Source of the DNA: Candidatus Helicobacter avicola | GTDB taxonomy: Bacteria; Campylobacterota; Campylobacteria; Campylobacterales; Helicobacteraceae | DNA: 64,000 nt | Assembly: GCA_019112865.1 (NCBI GenBank) | Contig: DXIN01000042.1 | Location: 34,559-98,558 of the forward strand | Reading direction: 5' to 3' | Shown: positions 63,026 to 64,000 of the stretch, piece after piece | Numbering within the stretch: position 1 is the stretch's first letter | How the letters are laid out: each line of letters opens with the position of its first letter | Notes under the pieces: generated by a model | What the model saw: only the letters and a program-made list of their open reading frames with translations | Database searches by the model: none | What the model was told of the DNA's origin: nothing | Program-made: the position numbers and the translations under genes

Positions 63026-64000
63026 CTATAGAATAATAGGCATAATGATTGTGCTAAAGTTGTTATCCATAAATGTAAGAGGAGCGTTTTGCTCATTAAG
63101 TGCGATAGTAAATTCTGCCGAATCCACTTGTGCCAAAAAGTCTGTAACATACTTAGAATCCACACCAAAGACAAATTCCTCTTGGATATTTGTTTGGATA
63201 TCAAGCTGTGTGCTTGCTTTGTGATTTCTATCGCTCATAGATTCAAAAAGAATTTCATTGGCATGAAGTGTGATTTTAATCTTATTAGAGAGTGAGCTCA
63301 CGATTTTAATAGATTCTATAAACTTATCTTTTGGAAGCTTAATCGTGTTTTTAAATTCTTTTGGAATGATTTTTTCATAGTCTGGATATTTTCCATTGAT
63401 AACTTTGCTAAAGAATAGGTAAGTTGGGGATTTTATGATGATGTATGTGGTATTAAAGAATATTTCTATGTTATCGACAAAAAGTTTTTGAATCTCATTC
63501 ATAGCGCGTTTGGGGATAATAAGTGAAAGTGTGTTTATCCCTTGAGTGTCGTATTTGACGATAGCAAGACGTCTTGTGTCTGTGGCTACGAAATTAAAAG
63601 AATATTCTTTAATATCAAGCAGTGCTCCATTAAGTTCAAACTTTGCGTTGTTTGTCTCGGCAGTGGAATTGATTTTTTTGATAGAACTTAGGAATTTGTG
63701 GGATTCGATGTTGATTTGTTGGGATTGAGAAAACTCTGGTAAGCTTGGAAATTCATTGACATTAAACATTTGGAGACTAGATTTTGAACGCCCTTGTTTG
63801 ATGAAAAGTAAGTCATCTTGCGTTTCTAGGGTGATGTCGCCTTCTTTGAGGTTTTTAATAAAATTTAGTATATCACGTCCATTTGCTGTTGCCTTGCCTT
63901 CTTCTTGCGTATGCACTTCGATTTGAGATTGGATAGCTATCTCATAGTCGGTAGCTCGCAGTGTTAGTGTATTATTCACACATTCGAAGTAAATATGTGA
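63026..64000 (-). CDS. dnaN: DNA polymerase III beta clamp, N-terminus cut
   Basis: The minus-strand frame is open to the right edge (SHIYFECVNNTLTLRATDYE at the cut), so the first about 45-50 residues of the usual roughly 375-residue clamp lie outside; the internal GTG at 63979 is not the start. Marks: LTLRATDYEIAIQSQ, GRDILNFIKNL and the C-terminal FVFGVDSKYVTDFLAQVDSAE and ending TIIMPIIL. Together with gyrB this is the usual replication gene pair. Confidence 0.95.
   Translation of the reverse strand, partial: SHIYFECVNNTLTLRATDYEIAIQSQIEVHTQEEGKATANGRDILNFIKNLKEGDITLETQDDLLFIKQGRSKSSLQMFNVNEFPSLPEFSQSQQINIESHKFLSSIKKINSTAETNNAKFELNGALLDIKEYSFNFVATDTRRLAIVKYDTQGINTLSLIIPKRAMNEIQKLFVDNIEIFFNTTYIIIKSPTYLFFSKVINGKYPDYEKIIPKEFKNTIKLPKDKFIESIKIVSSLSNKIKITLHANEILFESMSDRNHKASTQLDIQTNIQEEFVFGVDSKYVTDFLAQVDSAEFTIALNEQNAPLTFMDNNFSTIIMPIIL

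Overview
The window looks like a chromosomal segment of an epsilonproteobacterium, most likely a non-pylori (enterohepatic-type) Helicobacter. Many proteins are closest in sequence to Helicobacter families I recognise: the tRNA-Gln-type GltX2, the Csd4 cell-shape carboxypeptidase, the tolB-pal-cpoB-slyD block, the bamA-mqnC-M16 block, pepQ-aroQ, and a Maf/DUF115 protein. ArgF, PPK2 and the ActP/DUF485 pair argue against H. pylori itself. This assignment is inference from recall; no search was run. Almost everything is housekeeping. No phage, insertion sequence, CRISPR array or rRNA was found.

Layout. 1-7.5 kb: a cut-off unknown gene, a DUF374 acyltransferase, mqnE (menaquinone) and lpxC (lipid A), then a minus-strand run of a membrane protein, gltX2 and a small flagellin-like protein. 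7.6-13.3 kb (+): csd4, a TIGR02757 gene, then tolB-pal-cpoB-slyD (envelope). 13.4-19.3 kb (-): two glycosyltransferase-like genes around a pseudopilin-like gene, rmuC, and a secreted protein that joins an LpoB-like domain to Sel1 repeats. 19.4-26.0 kb (+): an RND/MMPL exporter and the tightly coupled argF-DUF2603-hemN-glpC-like operon. 26-33.6 kb: DUF305, tRNA-Glu, ppk2, a CinA-type gene, then M16-mqnC-bamA. 33.8-39.5 kb: gdhA converging on bioD-maf-pepQ-aroQ. 39.6-45.2 kb (-): a tripartite efflux operon. 45.5-47.5 kb (+): DUF485-actP with a clear terminator. 47.6-64 kb (-): lon, bamD, alaS, groEL-groES with a CIRCE-like operator, rpoD, polA, gyrB and the cut-off dnaN.

The genes converge on envelope building (lpxC, bamA, bamD, tolB/pal/cpoB, csd4, LpoB-like), the futalosine menaquinone route (mqnE plus mqnC), proteostasis (lon, groEL/ES, slyD) and information processing (gyrB, dnaN, polA, rpoD, alaS, gltX2).

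The most unusual content is at the DNA level. (1) The odd-length palindrome AGAWTCT is strikingly over-represented in genes and in gaps. (2) Two roughly 100-base copies of a structured repeat share sequence blocks while their hairpin arms differ in a compensatory way. One copy lies inside the coding sequence of a membrane protein, the other in the gap before argF, and both are bounded by the AGATTC/GAATCT word. (3) A third, unrelated structured segment between groES and rpoD has the same boundaries and two mutually exclusive foldings. Together they suggest a family of small palindromic elements comparable in behaviour to the Rickettsia palindromic elements.
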